From Cranoglanis bouderius (lineage: Eukaryota > Chordata > Actinopteri > Siluriformes > Cranoglanididae), in contig CM042550.1 in NCBI GenBank assembly GCA_023630585.1, positions 20,622,106 through 20,686,105 on the forward strand: 64,000 nucleotides of DNA. The letters run 5' to 3'. This document shows, piece after piece, positions 61,501 to 64,000 of the stretch. A program made the position numbers and the translations under genes. Within the stretch, counting starts at the first letter, position 1. Each line of letters opens with the position of its first letter. The notes beneath the pieces are model-generated. The model was given only the letters and a program-made list of their open reading frames with translations, had not been told where the DNA came from and did no database searches.

Positions 61501-61614
61501 GAATTTGGCAAAAGTTTTACGTCGGATGCCCTTCCTGACACAACCCTCTCTATTTATCCGGGCTTGGGACCAGCACAAAAAGTACACTGGCTTGTGACCT
61601 CCTGTGGCTAGATT
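58550..61614 (-). mobile_element. RTE-like non-LTR retrotransposon, near full length
   Basis: A 3,065 bp element flanked by a perfect 15 bp target-site duplication, CTCTGAATATCATCT (58,535-58,549 and 61,615-61,629). The 3' end reads CCTGAAGGGAACAGCCGAAA and ends in an AAGAAG tail, not poly(A), as in fish RTE/Expander-type elements. It encodes endonuclease and RT on the minus strand, broken by two frameshifts. The perfect target-site duplication suggests a fairly recent insertion. Confidence 0.85.
58576..61587 (-). pseudogene. RTE-like ORF (endonuclease and reverse transcriptase), frameshifted
   Basis: Readable in three overlapping frames: 61,587-60,871 (endonuclease N-terminus, LKVGTLNVGTMTGK, QETRWK, VSAYAPQVG), 60,874-60,035 (GADFNGHVG, VDYILCRH, then the linker) and 60,051-58,576 (RT with QYGFMPRKSTTDAIF, FVDLEKAYDRVP, GLHQGSALSPFLF, FADD, and the conserved C-terminal GWNGWRKVSGLL). 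The first break is a 56 bp tandem duplication inside the endonuclease just before GADFN. The second is a one-base shift near 60,040. The catalytic motifs themselves look intact. Confidence 0.85.
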
Positions 61615-61771
61615 CTCTGAATATCATCTGTGTATTATAAATATGTTTTTTTTTTTGCTCCTTGTTTATTATCAAAAAGAATCTGAGTAAAATCATTTAC
61701 TGTGTCATTCCGATTCAAACAGAACATAAGTGTTGATGAGGGAAGACGTTCAGCAGTGACGGCAGGGAGCC

Positions 61772-63093
61772 ATGGTCTCCGTGTTTTTCCGTTGGGTGGT
61801 GCTTGTGACATTCATCGCATTCACCATTGGTGGAAATGTGTTGGTGTGTTTAGCAGTGGGCACGAGTCTCCCTCTTTGCCGCATCAGCAGTTGCTTCATG
61901 GTGGCTCTGGCTGTAACAGATCTGCTTCTCGGCCTGCTCGTGCTGCCTCTCAGTGCCACGTTAGAGCTGCATGGTGGTCGCTGGCCATTAGAGGGCACCA
62001 TTTGCAACATCTATCTCTCTGCAGATGTGACTTTGAGCACCGCGTCCATCTTCACATTGCTCGCTATCAGCGTGGATCGTTACATGGCCATCTCAGCGCC
62101 ACTCAGCTATACCACGAGGCTTACTCCAGCACGAGCAGCAGCAGCGATTGTGGTTATTTGGGTTATCTTATTTGTGGTTATCTTTTCACTCACAGTGGCC
62201 TTCGCTCCCATCCACATGGGCTGGAACACGACAGATTTCCACATGCAGAACCGTGACTGGAGGATGGAGGATGAGGGAGATGAGGGATGGACTTGCTGTT
62301 ACGAGTGGAACAATAATTATGTGCTGCTTGTCGTCTTCTGCATCTTCTTCTTCCCTCTGCTGGTCATGTGTGGGATGTACCATCGCATCTTCTGCATGGC
62401 ACGTGAACAGGTATCTTTATCCTATTCACAGAGACACTAAAAAGTATTCTAAACAAGAATTATACAGTGTGTCTTACTTGAGCTTGGCTGGTCAGTGGCA
62501 AGTACAGCAAGGAATGTCCATAGTTCATGTTCTGAAGAAACCCTCTCAGTTGCATCAAATTGAACCCTGTGTACAGAGAGTTCATCCCTTCATCCTTTGC
62601 TCTTTTTCTCCATCAGGTGCGTCGTATCCGTGCCGCCACTCCATCCTTCCCTCGTTCATCAACATCACTGAGGGGGGCCACGCTGAGGGAACACAAAGCC
62701 ACTGTGACTCTGGCTGCCGTGCTTGGAGTCTTCATTGTCTGCTGGATGCCATACATCATCTTCTTCACCTGCATAGGCCTGAGGCACAAGACTGAGCCAC
62801 CCCAGCTCGCACACTCCATAGTGCTCTGGCTGGGTTACTTTAACTCGGCCCTGAACCCCATCCTGTACCCCGCCCTGAACCGAGAATTCAGACGCGCCTA
62901 TGGACATCTGCTGCTCTGCAGGAACCCACGCAAGAACACCTCCATCTCCATAAGAACTTCGGGAAAAGACAGAAGCGTAATTTCTAATGAGTTTCAGAGT
63001 GCAAACAAATGCAGCAAGTCATCCATGGAGACGCATCTCAACCAGAAAGACATTAATGATGATGATTATGCAAGTCCAGAACACACCAGCTAA
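61772..63093 (+). CDS. Histamine H2 receptor-like amine GPCR
   Basis: Coding exons are 61,772-62,410 and 62,617-63,093 (GT-AG, phase 0), giving 371 residues. It is a class A seven-helix receptor at the plasma membrane, and H2 receptors couple to Gs. Closest to HRH2 by GNVLVCLAVG, AVTDLLLGLLVLP, LREHKATVTLAAVLG and IVLWLGYFNSALNPILY. Present are Asp50 (2.50), the amine anchor Asp85 (3.32), DRY 102-104, Cys78 with a Cys175/176 partner, CWMP 255-258 and NPILY 293-297. The N-terminus is short (~5 residues before TM1) and has no glycosylation site. NTT 152-154 in the second extracellular loop is a possible site. TM5 has Val187 and Ile191 where mammalian H2 has the histamine-contacting Asp and Thr. 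The intron in loop 3 is also unlike the mammalian gene. It may be an HRH2 paralogue with another ligand. Confidence 0.85.
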
Positions 63094-63341
63094 CACTGTC
63101 CTTCTGTTTATATATGATTAAAGTGTGTGCCTGATTACAAAACATGGACACACGCAAACCAGGATAAAACTCTAGATGTATTTCATGATAACAAGAAGAT
63201 AAAAGATACCAGGGACAGATTTTTGTATAAATGTGTGTTCCATATTCCTCATGTTTCCATGACTGGTGCGTATGTGGATATTACTCCTTTGATGATGCAA
63301 TGTTATGACTGAAATGGATGGAAACATAGTGATTTGATTTC
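63094..63341. other. 3' flank of the H2-like receptor gene
   Basis: Probably 3' UTR. An ATTAAAG lies ~25 nt after the stop codon at 63,118. No other gene is seen. Confidence 0.4.
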
Positions 63342-63343
63342 TA

Positions 63344-63989
63344 CAGAGCTGCTGAGGTGACATGGTGGTTACTTGTAATAAGGTGTGGCCATGAGATAAT
63401 ATATCGAGGCCATAAGATAATACATATAAGGTCACAAGATAACCTTGCAACAGCATAAAGATATACTGGCGTCACTGGCATTATAACATGAATGTACCAT
63501 GTCACTTTAAATAAATTCTCAAAGCAAACACAATTCCACTTCCAGCCATTCTTGCCAAATAATCTAAGTATTAAGTATGATGTTCCACAAAATATGAAGT
63601 CATATTATATTATATTATATTATATTGTGTTCTCAATATGCTGACTCATGGCCTCAAAATATTATCTCATGGCTTCAATATATGGTGGGCTCAGTGTTTT
63701 ATCTTGTGGCCTCAATTTATTAACTCATGGCCTACATACAATATATTAACTAGTGGCCTTAATATATTATCTCATGGCCTCAATGTATTCTCTTTTGGCC
63801 TTAATGTATCATCTTGTAGCCTCAAAACATTATCTCGTCACCTTAATGTATTATTTCATGGCCTCATTGTTCTATCTTGTGGCCTCAATATATTATCTTA
63901 TGGCATTGCTGTATTATCTCATGACCTCTATATATTAAATGTGGCTACACCTTATTAAAAATAAGCACCATGTCACCTCAGCAGCTCTG
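63344..63989. mobile_element. TIR element with fold-back minisatellite arms
   Basis: TA-flanked (63,342-63,343 and 63,990-63,991). The ends are inverted repeats of ~50 bp, starting CAGAGCTGCTGAGGTGACAT on the left with its complement on the right. Inside the ends, a ~21 bp repeat (consensus ATATTATCTCATGGCCTCA) runs ~15 times on the right (63,634-63,935). Two or three copies of its complement lie on the left (63,385-63,450). No transposase. Confidence 0.75.
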
Positions 63990-64000
63990 TAAATTTAGTT

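Noticed and set aside
61702..62256. 184-codon frame overlapping the receptor gene
   Set aside because: It is a frame-shifted shadow of the receptor's first exon. The true frame has all seven-helix motifs.
63638..63958. 106-codon frame with repeated LNILSHG units
   Set aside because: It is the translation of the 21 bp minisatellite in the fold-back element. There is no sign of selection on codons.

Overview
The window is vertebrate, almost certainly teleost fish DNA. It has spliced genes with GT-AG introns, long dinucleotide, trinucleotide and tetranucleotide microsatellites, fish-type Tc1/mariner elements and their MITEs, two families of APE-type LINEs and a Ty3/gypsy fossil. A catfish-like genome is possible, but this is only an impression from the repeat families.

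Layout. (1) 1-2,700 is gene-poor and microsatellite-rich. (2) 2,807-3,899 (minus) is one intact secreted C1q-domain gene with three coding exons. (3) 3,908-40,646 is a direct tandem array of a ~12.68 kb unit in two full copies and one copy truncated on its right. Every unit carries the same pieces: a C1q-like pseudogene (psiA) split by a 4.1 kb LINE in its intron, a dead Tc1 transposon, a Ty3/gypsy protease/RT fossil interrupted by a 300 bp palindromic MITE, and a second degraded C1q pseudogene (psiB). The insertions share positions and target-site duplications, so they predate the array. The unit junctions contain a 24 bp filler copied from nearby DNA, and the left breakpoint lies between the TATA box and the start codon of the intact C1q gene. 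Units 2 and 3 therefore begin with an orphan copy of its promoter.

(4) 41,794-48,212 (plus) is an INSYN2/FAM196-type inhibitory synaptic scaffold gene, most like INSYN2B. Three coding exons give about 965 residues, and an upstream exon contributes a 69-codon uORF ending 16 nt before the main ATG. (5) 48,260-58,530 is intergenic, with MITEs, microsatellites, a TTAGGG-like tract and a CpG-rich block that could be regulatory. (6) 58,550-61,614 (minus) is a nearly full-length RTE-like LINE whose 5' end lies ~150 bp upstream of (7) a histamine H2 receptor-like GPCR at 61,772-63,093 (plus, two exons, 371 aa). This receptor lacks the TM5 Asp and Thr that bind histamine in H2. (8) The window ends in a TIR element with fold-back minisatellite arms.

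INSYN2B and HRH2 are also both on human 5q35, so the right half looks like conserved synteny. The left half is a fast-evolving C1q cluster remodelled by transposons and replication-type rearrangement. Splice sites, frames, disabling mutations and target-site duplications were read by eye. Family names rest on recognised motifs, not on searches.
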